IMG/VR virus record: IMGVR_UViG_3300046689_000328
Location: 1-39,484 of that record
Length of the DNA stretch: 39,484 nt
Reading direction: 5' to 3' (one strand)
Origin: a virus
Shown here: positions 22,210 through 28,900 of the stretch, piece by piece
Layout of the letters: every line of letters starts with the position of its first letter
Position numbering within the stretch: the stretch's first letter is position 1
The notes under the pieces: model-generated
What the model saw: the letters and a program-made list of their open reading frames with translations, nothing else
Told to the model about the DNA's origin: nothing
Database searches by the model: none
Program-made: the position numbers and the translations under genes

Positions 22210-22366
22210 TCGCGTTCACCTGCTATTTCGGGCAGGTTAGCGATATTAAAATCGCGCGTCTAGCGAGACTTTAGGCTTTTTCGATGATCGCCCTTGCGTC
22301 GCATGCGCGGCTCTACGTAACCTAACCGTAATAAGGCCGATCCACAAATCTAGGAGAGGTTCTGGA
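22210..22366. promoter_or_regulatory. Divergent promoter region of int operon and 22367 gene
   Basis: This 157-bp non-coding stretch lies between genes pointing away from each other and must hold promoters for both. It is AT-richer than its neighbours. CCTGC-tatttcg-GCAGG (22217-22233) is a small inverted repeat near the left gene. A strong ribosome site, AGGAGAGG (22352-22359), precedes the right gene. I cannot assign -35/-10 boxes with confidence. Confidence 0.45.
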
Positions 22367-22621
22367 ATGGGGAAATGCCCGATGCTGCTGCTCGATTTTC
22401 GGCCGATCGAGGACCCCCCGCCGGTGCGGCCGGGTGTCCGTTTTCATACGGTTTACGTGATGCTCGCAGACGATGATCGCGTCTATATGGCGGATTGGGA
22501 CGGCGTCGGTTGGGTTAATCGTTGGGGCGACCCGATCGAGCCGTGCTGCTGGGCCGAACCGTTTGAGATTATCGATCCCATGACGGTTGGCCGTCTCAGG
22601 CTCAGGTCGTCTCTTCCCTGA
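22367..22621 (+). CDS. Hypothetical protein convergent with the repressor
   Basis: An 84-residue protein with an excellent ribosome site. It contains several Trp/Asp residues (VYMADWDGVGWVNRWGDPIE, CCWAEPFEI) and resembles small beta proteins. It runs tail-to-tail with the repressor gene and overlaps its end by 20 bases. Its position in the immunity region suggests expression in lysogens or early infection. No family recognised. Confidence 0.65.
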   Translation: MGKCPMLLLDFRPIEDPPPVRPGVRFHTVYVMLADDDRVYMADWDGVGWVNRWGDPIEPCCWAEPFEIIDPMTVGRLRLRSSLP

Positions 22622-23135
22622 AATCTTCCATGTCCATCCGCAGCGCGGCTGCGACTTTGTCCAGATCGGCGTCTGGCCGGTTCAACGTCAGCGCCAGAAA
22701 TAGCCAGCGGTCGGCATGGCGCAGGACGGTCATTAAGGCCGCTTCCGAAATCATGCGCGGATCGAGCGCCGGGGTTGACGCCGCTCCCAGCTCAAGCGGC
22801 TCAGGCGGCCGGTTCTTCAACCCCAGTACCTCTTCGGTCGGAACCTCGAAGTACTTCGCGATCGCCATCAACTGGTTGATGCCACGCGAGTCCTGTGCCT
22901 TGTAAGTGTAGTCGACGGCCAACCCGGCCCCCAACATCGCCTCGCGCACCGTCACGCCCCTCCGTTTAGCAAGCTCTGCGACCCGCTGCCGAAAGGCTTC
23001 GTCGTCCCAAAATTGCTGTCGCCGACGCCGCCTCGGTTCCGGCGGTGTCTCTTCGGGGTCATCCGGCGGCGGCGGCGGAAGATCTTCTGCCACGCTCTGC
23101 ACTCCCATAACTGATAATGCTCCATTTATAACCAT
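22602..23135 (-). CDS. CI-like phage repressor (HTH_XRE)
   Basis: A 177-residue protein. The first 40 residues are Pro/Glu-rich and then strongly basic (PRRRRRQQFWDDEAF). Residues ~45-105 form a cro/CI-type HTH domain (FRQRVAELAKRRGVTVREAM, YTYKAQDSRGINQLMAIAKYF, then a VPTEEVLGL end). The last 50 residues are helical. No Ser-Lys LexA-type protease is present, so RecA-mediated self-cleavage is not expected; induction may need an antirepressor such as the Bro-N protein. ATG 23135 is the longest start; the in-frame ATG at 23108 is possible. It is divergent from the Cro-position gene. Confidence 0.75.
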   Translation of the reverse strand: MVINGALSVMGVQSVAEDLPPPPPDDPEETPPEPRRRRRQQFWDDEAFRQRVAELAKRRGVTVREAMLGAGLAVDYTYKAQDSRGINQLMAIAKYFEVPTEEVLGLKNRPPEPLELGAASTPALDPRMISEAALMTVLRHADRWLFLALTLNRPDADLDKVAAALRMDMEDFREETT

Positions 23136-23264
23136 ACACCGAGAAAAAAATCTCTCTAACGCTAGCGTGTCATCGGCACTTTGCCTAGCGATATTCGCTT
23201 AAATCATGTAACTCGATTTACATCCTTGCGTAGGCGACCAAAATATCGGTAGCCTGCTCCCGTC
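23136..23264. promoter_or_regulatory. Immunity control region with three inverted repeats
   Basis: Between repressor and the rightward early genes lie three inverted repeats: the palindrome ACGCTAGCGT (23159-23168), AGCGA-tat-TCGCT (23187-23199) and ATGTAA-ctcgat-TTACAT (23206-23223). They differ in sequence; the first two share the AGCG half-core, while the third could be a site for a second regulator. This is where divergent repressor and early promoters and their operators must lie. Exact -10/-35 boxes are not clear. Confidence 0.6.
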
Positions 23265-23579
23265 ATGCTCGACAGTGCATCCCTTCTCAAACTCGCGCTG
23301 GCCTATTCGGCAGCCACCAAAATCACCTTGACCGGCATCGGCAAGCGCGCCGCGGCGAACGACAAAGCCTTTCTGCGTCTAGAGCGCGGCCAGACCATCA
23401 CCCAACGCACCGCTGAAGTTGCCGAGCGCTGGCTGCGCACCAACTGGCCGGAAAACGCCGAATGGCCGAAAGGCATACCCGGTAAGCCGAGGACCTTTGT
23501 CCCGGCCTTTACCTCGCGTCATGCCCGCCGCCGCTGCCCAGAGCGAGAGCGCAACGGGACGCCCACCACCGCCGCCTAA
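23265..23579 (+). CDS. Cro-position DNA-binding-like protein
   Basis: A 104-residue protein at the start of the rightward early transcript. Residues 1-65 (LKLALAYSAATKITLTGIGK, then NDKAFLRLERGQTIT and TAEVAERWLRTNWP) have a helical pattern similar to small phage regulators that I have seen in Cro positions of alphaproteobacterial phages. The C-terminal 30 residues are basic and unstructured. Likely an early repressor or activator; this rests mainly on location. Confidence 0.6.
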   Translation: MLDSASLLKLALAYSAATKITLTGIGKRAAANDKAFLRLERGQTITQRTAEVAERWLRTNWPENAEWPKGIPGKPRTFVPAFTSRHARRRCPERERNGTPTTAA

Positions 23580-23609
23580 CGAACCAACCCAACCGGAGAG
23601 GAAATTCCC

Positions 23610-24044
23610 GTGGCCCAATCCTTGTCGTCAGCCGCCGAGCACAATCCCCTCTCCAACAGCGCCGCCCGCGCCGACACCATCCGCGCCGCGGTGCGCTGGC
23701 TCGCCGAGCACGAGGCCGAGGTCAAGGCGATCAACGCCGAGATCAACGAATACCGGGCGAAGCACATCAAGCGCGATTTGGGTTTCAAGCTGTCGGATTG
23801 GAACGCGATCTACCGGGTGTCGCAGCTTGAGATCGAGGACCGCGACACGCTCCTCGAAACTATCCGCGAAGGGTTCGCCGCACTGAATATCGGCGGCGTC
23901 ATGGATTGGGTGGCGGCGGCGGAAACCGCGCAGCGGCGGAGCGGCAACGACCACGCGAACGGCGCGGGGGAAACGGCGCCCAAGCGTGGCCGCGGCCGGC
24001 CGCGCAAGCAGCCGCACGAAGCCGAGGCCGCCGCGGAGTTTTAA
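23610..24044 (+). CDS. Early helical protein with AT-hook
   Basis: A 144-residue protein that starts with GTG after GAGAGGAAA. Residues 20-110 are helical with coiled-coil character (WLAEHEAEVKAINAEINEYR, KLSDWNAIYRVSQLEIEDRD). Near the end is an AT-hook, PKRGRGRPRKQP (residues about 124-135), a minor-groove DNA-binding motif. I infer a small nucleoid-like or replication-associated DNA-binding protein. It is 3 bases upstream of the 24048 gene. Confidence 0.7.
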   Translation: MAQSLSSAAEHNPLSNSAARADTIRAAVRWLAEHEAEVKAINAEINEYRAKHIKRDLGFKLSDWNAIYRVSQLEIEDRDTLLETIREGFAALNIGGVMDWVAAAETAQRRSGNDHANGAGETAPKRGRGRPRKQPHEAEAAAEF

Positions 24045-24047
24045 GCC

Positions 24048-24617
24048 GTGGCAAAGCTCCGCATGGTCAATGCTCGCACCGCCGAGCAGTGGGCCGAAAT
24101 AATCCAAGCACAGTGGCAGGACAGCGTGAAGGGCATCATGGATGTCGGGCTGTCTCTGCACAATGCACACGAAGAATTGGGAGCGGCTGAATTCCAGAAG
24201 ATGGTTCGCGAGAAGCTTAATTTCTCGAAAGGAACCGTGAGCGCACTTAAGCGGGTGGGCACCGATCCAAAGCTTATGGAAGTTTTGCATGCAAAACTCC
24301 CGGCAAGTTGGGTCACGCTATATGCGCTTGCCCGCCTCACCGACGAGCAGTTCCAGCGGGGCCTCGACACCGGCGTCATCCACGCCGGCATGGAGCGCAA
24401 GGATGTCGCGCTACTGAAACCGCCAAAGGACGAGCCGCGGCCGAAAACAGAGCCGGCATTAACCGGGCGGGAGCTGATCGAGCGACGCACCCTCGAAACC
24501 CGCAAACTGATCGTGACCGTGCTGCATGAGCTAAATCCCTCCGAGCAGTTGGAGTTTATTGCTCTACTTCGCTTCCAGTTAGACGACCTGGAGAGCTCTA
24601 GACAGAAGGCGGCATAA
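24048..24617 (+). CDS. DUF3102-like early protein
   Basis: A 189-residue protein starting at GTG 24048. Residues 10-60 (WQDSVKGIMDVGLSLHNAHE, ELGAAEFQKMV) and 60-110 (NFSKGTVSALKRVGTDPKLM, LPASWVTLYALARLTDEQF) look like a HTH-containing DUF3102/ParB-linker fold that recognises DNA or a partner. The rest is charged with a helical end. It immediately precedes the GHKL ATPase gene and may be its partner. The family call is tentative. Confidence 0.55.
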   Translation: MAKLRMVNARTAEQWAEIIQAQWQDSVKGIMDVGLSLHNAHEELGAAEFQKMVREKLNFSKGTVSALKRVGTDPKLMEVLHAKLPASWVTLYALARLTDEQFQRGLDTGVIHAGMERKDVALLKPPKDEPRPKTEPALTGRELIERRTLETRKLIVTVLHELNPSEQLEFIALLRFQLDDLESSRQKAA

Positions 24618-24621
24618 ACCC

Positions 24622-26019
24622 ATGAAGAAAATGAATATTGGGCCGAAGTCGCGATATCTTTTTTCGGTTCGTGCCGAGCGAGGGGACATCGTGCGGCTTT
24701 GCAGCGAGGCTGCGGATAACTCGCTAGATGCAATGGCGCAAAATATCCATATCGAGATCAGCGACACTGAAATCAAAGTCACAGATGATGGCGTTGGTGT
24801 TCTACTGAAATACGTCCCGGCATTATTTACGCTTGGTGACCACGCCCAACTAAAAAGCACAAAGCTCGGCCGCTTCGGAGTTGGCATTACCAATCAAGCG
24901 ATTAACGCGGCCGACGTGATGGAGGTACGATCCGTCTCGGCTGATGGTTGCTTCCTCTGCCGGGTGAATTGGCGTGACGTGTTGCGGGAGGGCTGGGAGG
25001 TCGATGTTCCAGTGAGATTGCCAATGGTGGTTGGAACGCCGACTGGCACGGTAATCAAGCTCTCGATATTACGGAAGCTGAAGCAGTTCACCATCGACAG
25101 AGTCGTCGAGGATCTGGCGCAGAGTTTTTACCCGGCAATCGCAGAAGGGCGAACAATACGGGTGAACGATGTTACGGTGCCACTGCTTGCCGACCCACCG
25201 ATGGTCGACATTGTGGAGCATCGGTTCGAATTTTCAGACGGCCGGTTTGCTACCCTGCACGCTGGGCTGCTTGCGCAGCCGTCGAAGGTTAACCGGGTTC
25301 ACGTTGGCTTCGGGCACCGCGTAATAATGCCGAGCAGCACTCTGGGTTGCGGCACTTATACCGGGCTCTCGAATATGTTCGCGCGCGTGCAACTAGGTGG
25401 CGCGCGTTGGGCTCTCGCTACATTCAAAAACGACATCACCGACGAAAATCAACGCGAGGAGCTGGAAGACGCAGTCGAAGCCGCGATGACTCCGATATTG
25501 ACGAAATGCGGTAATGTTTCAATGGAGGCGCGGGTAGCTGCGATCGGCGAATTGGTCAACAGCATGCTGCCGGAGGAGTTGGCGGCAGCGCGCCCGCATC
25601 ACGGAAAGAAAGAAGGCAAAAATCCCGGCAATAAATCCAGCAACAAGCAGGGGATTACCGATATAGAGAGGTCCGATCCGGCTGACGGCCCAGCAAAGGC
25701 GCGACGAGCGCCGCAGAAGGACCGACTGCTCATTACCTTCGAGGGCCGCGACAAGGATCACGGCATTGGGTGGTTCGATCCCGGGCGCACAAACCGCGTA
25801 CACCTTTCGCGAGATAACCCGCAGATAGCACAACTGTTCCAGCAACGAGATGACAGGTTTGTCGCTAAGGCGATCGTAGTCATTGCGCTGATGTTGTTTG
25901 AACAGGGGCGTGAGGAGGCAAACCCACAGCTAGAATTTAAGCTGCAATCCTTTGGCCTGCGTGTTGCGCACCATTTGGCGATGGATAACGTCGCGAGAAT
26001 GCCGAAGCAGGCCGGATGA
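24622..26019 (+). CDS. Stand-alone GHKL ATPase (MORC/MutL/Hsp90-like)
   Basis: A 465-residue protein with a full GHKL ATP-binding site: motif I Glu29...Asn33 (EAADNSLDAMA), motif II DDGVG (Asp55, Gly57, Gly59), motif III LGRFGVGIT (Gly83, Gly86, Gly88) and motif IV TGTVIKL (143-149). Residues 150-310 resemble the second, transducer domain. A Lys/Pro-rich linker (325-365) precedes a ~100-residue C-terminal domain. There is no kinase H-box or MutL endonuclease motif. Such proteins bind ATP with dimer closure to clamp DNA or partners. The gene is visibly more AT-rich than its neighbours. It overlaps the 26016 frame by ATGA. Confidence 0.8.
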   Translation: MKKMNIGPKSRYLFSVRAERGDIVRLCSEAADNSLDAMAQNIHIEISDTEIKVTDDGVGVLLKYVPALFTLGDHAQLKSTKLGRFGVGITNQAINAADVMEVRSVSADGCFLCRVNWRDVLREGWEVDVPVRLPMVVGTPTGTVIKLSILRKLKQFTIDRVVEDLAQSFYPAIAEGRTIRVNDVTVPLLADPPMVDIVEHRFEFSDGRFATLHAGLLAQPSKVNRVHVGFGHRVIMPSSTLGCGTYTGLSNMFARVQLGGARWALATFKNDITDENQREELEDAVEAAMTPILTKCGNVSMEARVAAIGELVNSMLPEELAAARPHHGKKEGKNPGNKSSNKQGITDIERSDPADGPAKARRAPQKDRLLITFEGRDKDHGIGWFDPGRTNRVHLSRDNPQIAQLFQQRDDRFVAKAIVVIALMLFEQGREEANPQLEFKLQSFGLRVAHHLAMDNVARMPKQAG

Positions 26020-26227
26020 CCCGCACCCTCGCCATCGACGGCGCCGCGGTTGCCGCTAAAATGAAACGCCGGGCGTTGTGGGCCCGGCGCTTCGGAGGAG
26101 GATGCGAAGCATCGCAAACTCTCGCTGATTATCGTGGTGATCTTCCGCATCCGCGTCAAGATCGTCCGCTAATCAGCGAGGACGGTCAACCCGGCTTGCG
26201 TCGGGTTGGCCTCCCCCGGAGCCGGCC
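26016..26227 (+). other. Remnant ruvC-like start plus hairpin-rich insert
   Basis: An ATG coupled to the GHKL stop begins TRTLAIDGAA, nearly the same as RVLAIDGAATAG at the start of the intact gene at 26228, but after codon 13 the frame runs through structured non-coding-like DNA. Three hairpins follow: CGCCGGGC/GCCCGGCG (26067-26089), an 11-bp CTCGCTGATTA/TAATCAGCGAG (26121-26180) and a 10-bp GGTCAACCCG/CGGGTTGGCC (26184-26211). AGGAGG (about 26096-26101) precedes a start-less frame with HRKLSLIIVVIFRIRVK. It looks like a mosaic junction carrying an RNA element. Confidence 0.5.
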
Positions 26228-26917
26228 GTGATTCGCGTGCTGGCGATCGACGGCGCGGCGACCGCAGGCTTTTGCCTCGGCGGCACCGGCGCGGAGCCGC
26301 GCTTCGGCAGCCGGTGCTTCACCGGCAGCGGTGCCAGTGGCGAAGTCGTGGCGCGGTTCTCGCGGTTCCTGCGCGCTACCATCGAGCGCGAGCAGCCCGA
26401 CGTCATCGCCTACGAGGCGCCCTATTTCCCGATGGGGTTCCGCCGCGGGCCTCCCGCTAACGCGAAGACCCTGCGGCGGCTGCTCGGCCTCGCCGAGATC
26501 ATCGATGCTGTCGCCTGGGACTACCGGGAAGTTGTCCACCGGGGCTGCTACCAGGCGACCGCGGGCGAGGTTACTTCGTACCTGACCGGCAAATCGAATT
26601 GGGGCGGCCGCGCGCCGAAGAAGGCCGCCACGATCGCCGCAGCGCGAGCTTGGGGCTGGGCCGTCAACACCGACGACGAGGCCGACGCCTGCGCCGTCTG
26701 GGCATACGCGGAAAGCATCCTCGACCCGATTGCCGCCGCCCAGCGGCGCGCCCGGCTAGGGCTGGAACTGGCGCTACACCCGCCAGACGAGGACACCCCG
26801 CAGCGACGAACTGCGGGGCGCCGGGGGTCGTCAACCACAAGACCAAGGGGGGCAAGGTCTCATGCTCGAAAAGCAAATACGACAGCCCCCGGCGAATTTC
26901 AATTCACCGCCGGATGA
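26228..26917 (+). CDS. RuvC-like / RNase H-fold junction resolvase
   Basis: A 229-residue protein starting at GTG 26228 with GGAG upstream. Residues 1-165 have an RNase H-type resolvase layout: Asp8 (LAIDGAATAG), Glu63 (IAYEAPYFP), LAEIIDAVAW, Lys-rich region and Asp149/150/153 (NTDDEADACAVW). It would cut Holliday junctions formed in recombination and replication before packaging. Residues 175-229 are a basic, disordered tail (QRRTAGRRGSSTTRP) unusual for the family and containing an 8-bp hairpin at DNA level (26796-26818). The last 56 bases overlap the next gene. Confidence 0.75.
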   Translation: MIRVLAIDGAATAGFCLGGTGAEPRFGSRCFTGSGASGEVVARFSRFLRATIEREQPDVIAYEAPYFPMGFRRGPPANAKTLRRLLGLAEIIDAVAWDYREVVHRGCYQATAGEVTSYLTGKSNWGGRAPKKAATIAAARAWGWAVNTDDEADACAVWAYAESILDPIAAAQRRARLGLELALHPPDEDTPQRRTAGRRGSSTTRPRGARSHARKANTTAPGEFQFTAG

Positions 26918-27050
26918 TTTTTCCCTCGTCGAGATAGAGGCGGCGCGCGGCCCGCAAAAGACCCGGCTCGAACATGTCTCGATCCCGCTGCGTCGGGTGC
27001 TGGCGCGGGCGCTGTCGCGCTACCGCGACCGGATCGGGAACGGGCCGTGA
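26862..27050 (+). CDS. Small hypothetical early protein
   Basis: A 62-residue protein (RQPPANFNSPPDDFSLVEIE, then a basic RVLARALSRYRDRIG helix). The start lies inside the tail of the resolvase gene and no other start is available. Its stop overlaps the next gene's GTG (GTGA). No family recognised. Confidence 0.55.
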   Translation: MLEKQIRQPPANFNSPPDDFSLVEIEAARGPQKTRLEHVSIPLRRVLARALSRYRDRIGNGP

Positions 27051-27211
27051 CGCCATCCGGCCGAGCCGTGCTGGCCGACGACGGCGAGCGGATCGTGCTG
27101 ACGAACTACCGCGGCACCGCTCGCACCGCCGTCGAGCTGAGCCCGCGGCTGGCGCTCGCGCTGGCGCAGGAGCTGCTGGCGGCGGCGTTGCTGCGGCTGC
27201 CGCCGCCATGA
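27047..27211 (+). CDS. 54-residue early protein
   Basis: A short frame starting with GTG that overlaps the preceding stop (GTGA) and ending in ATGA with the next gene. It encodes a beta hairpin-like start (GERIVLTNYRG) then a Leu/Ala-rich helix (LSPRLALALAQELLAAALL). The double coupling supports translation. Function unknown. Confidence 0.6.
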   Translation: MTPSGRAVLADDGERIVLTNYRGTARTAVELSPRLALALAQELLAAALLRLPPP

Positions 27212-27438
27212 ACCGGCACAAACACGGCCCGGCCAAAGCCTACAGCGCGGCCGAGATCGAGCGGTTCGCCGAATACCGCGAAAAGCGCGCCCACCGCACC
27301 CCGAGCGAGTGCCACCAGGGCGAGATGTGCTGGGTCGCGGCCGGGCCGCCGGCGATCGGGCCTACCTGCCACTGCCTCGGCTGCGGCGGCACCCCTACGC
27401 GGTTCCTTTCGGGCCGCGACCCGGGCCCGTGGCGCTAG
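27208..27438 (+). CDS. Small Cys-rich zinc-binding-like protein
   Basis: A 76-residue protein starting at the ATG overlapping the prior stop. It has a basic helix (AYSAAEIERFAEYREKRAHR) then Cys residues in ECHQGEMCW and CHCLGCGG, enough for a zinc site. The frame is open upstream but that part shadows other genes. It sits just before dnaB. Function unknown. Confidence 0.6.
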   Translation: MNRHKHGPAKAYSAAEIERFAEYREKRAHRTPSECHQGEMCWVAAGPPAIGPTCHCLGCGGTPTRFLSGRDPGPWR

Positions 27439-27448
27439 CGATGATCCC

Positions 27449-28900
27449 ATGACAAATGTCTCACCCTTGCGCCCGCGCGGGATCGACCAGGCCGCCTTCG
27501 AGGTGCTGCAGCACCTCGTCAACCATGAGGCCGAGCAGGCATTGCTGGGTACGATCCTCCTCAACAACCGCGCCTATGACGTAGCGTCGGATGCTCTCGC
27601 CTTCGACGATTTTGGACACCCGCTGCACGGCCGGATTTATGCGACGATCGGTTCGATCATCGCCGGCGGCGGCATCGCCAACGCGGTGACGCTTCACGCC
27701 TATTTCGCGCAGGACCAAGATGCTGGTTTCGGTGGCAACCCGGCCGGTTATATCGCCCGGCTGGAGATATGCGCGGTCACTGTCCTCAACGTCGCGTTTT
27801 ATGCAAAAACCATTCGCGGCCTGGCGCTCAGGCGGCGCCTGATAGAGGCGACACAGGTAATTATAACCGATGTCACTGACGTGGAAGCCGAACGCGACGC
27901 CGAAGCGGTGATCGACGACGCTCAGCAGTTGCTGCACGACATCGGCAGCACCACGACGATCGGCCGGCCGCAGCCACTCAGCGCGGTAGTAACGCGCACC
28001 CTGGAGGCGATAGAGGCAGCCTACCAACGCGCCGAATGCGGCACCTCGGGCGCGTTCGTCGTCGATACCGGGATAGGCGCCGTGGACCAGATCATCCGCG
28101 GCATGGGAGCGGGCGACCTCGTCGTGCTGGCCGGTCGCCCCGCGATGGGCAAGACCGCCGCCGCCGGTACAATCGCCATCAACGCCGCCGATCGTGGCAA
28201 AGTCGTCGCGTTTTTCTCCCTGGAAATGACCGCCGAGCAACTAGCGATGCGGTGGATCGCCGGGCATACCGGCATCTCGACCGACAAGCAGCGCCACGGC
28301 GAACTTCACCAGGCCGATTGGCCGGCGCTGATAGGAGCCCGGGACTACATCGCGCGACTGCCAATTCACGTCGATGACCAACCGCGATTGTCGGTCGGGC
28401 AAATTCGCCAGCGCGCCCGCCGCATCCGCCGCCAGCACGGGCTCGACCTCGTGGTGATAGATCATTTACAGCTGATGCGCCAAGGGGTTAGGCAAGAAAG
28501 CCGGCGCATTGAAATTGGTGACATAACAAGCTCTTTAAAGGCGGTCGCCAAAGAATTGGAAGTGCCAATTATATTGGTGTCACAACTCAACCGGGCACTC
28601 GAAAGTCGCGATGACAAACGCCCCACAATGGCCGACCTGAAAGAGTCGGGTGACATCGAGCAAGACGCCGATAGCATCATCTTCGTACACCGCGACGCTT
28701 ACTACCTCGAGCGGGGGCAGCCGAAGCGGCAGGCGCGGCAGAGCGAGGAGGATCACGCCAACGCAATCAACGCGTGGCATGATCTGCTGGATGCCGCCAT
28801 CGATCGGGCCGAGCTGATCGTCGGGAAAAACCGCCAGGGCCGAACCGGCACCGCCCATGTCGGCTGGGACGCCCAGCGCCAACGGTTCGAAGACCGATGA
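27449..28900 (+). CDS. dnaB: Replicative DnaB-type helicase
   Basis: A 483-residue ring helicase. The N-terminal domain (about 1-165, EAEQALLGTILLNN start) is followed by a linker and RecA-like motor: Walker A GRPAMGKTA (229-237, Lys235), a FFSLEM motif (255-260), Walker B LVVIDHLQL (334-342, Asp338), SQLNR (378-382) and the DLKESGDIEQDADSI segment (396-410). It unwinds DNA at the replication fork and recruits host primase. A middle part (about 28480-28640) is more AT-rich than the rest. ATG 27449; its stop overlaps the following ATG (ATGA). Confidence 0.92.
   Translation: MTNVSPLRPRGIDQAAFEVLQHLVNHEAEQALLGTILLNNRAYDVASDALAFDDFGHPLHGRIYATIGSIIAGGGIANAVTLHAYFAQDQDAGFGGNPAGYIARLEICAVTVLNVAFYAKTIRGLALRRRLIEATQVIITDVTDVEAERDAEAVIDDAQQLLHDIGSTTTIGRPQPLSAVVTRTLEAIEAAYQRAECGTSGAFVVDTGIGAVDQIIRGMGAGDLVVLAGRPAMGKTAAAGTIAINAADRGKVVAFFSLEMTAEQLAMRWIAGHTGISTDKQRHGELHQADWPALIGARDYIARLPIHVDDQPRLSVGQIRQRARRIRRQHGLDLVVIDHLQLMRQGVRQESRRIEIGDITSSLKAVAKELEVPIILVSQLNRALESRDDKRPTMADLKESGDIEQDADSIIFVHRDAYYLERGQPKRQARQSEEDHANAINAWHDLLDAAIDRAELIVGKNRQGRTGTAHVGWDAQRQRFEDR

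Noticed and set aside
26016-26231. 71-codon gene starting at the GHKL stop
   Set aside because: Only the first 13 codons look like protein (ruvC-like start); the rest runs through strong hairpins and ends at the next gene start, so it is described as a remnant plus structured insert.
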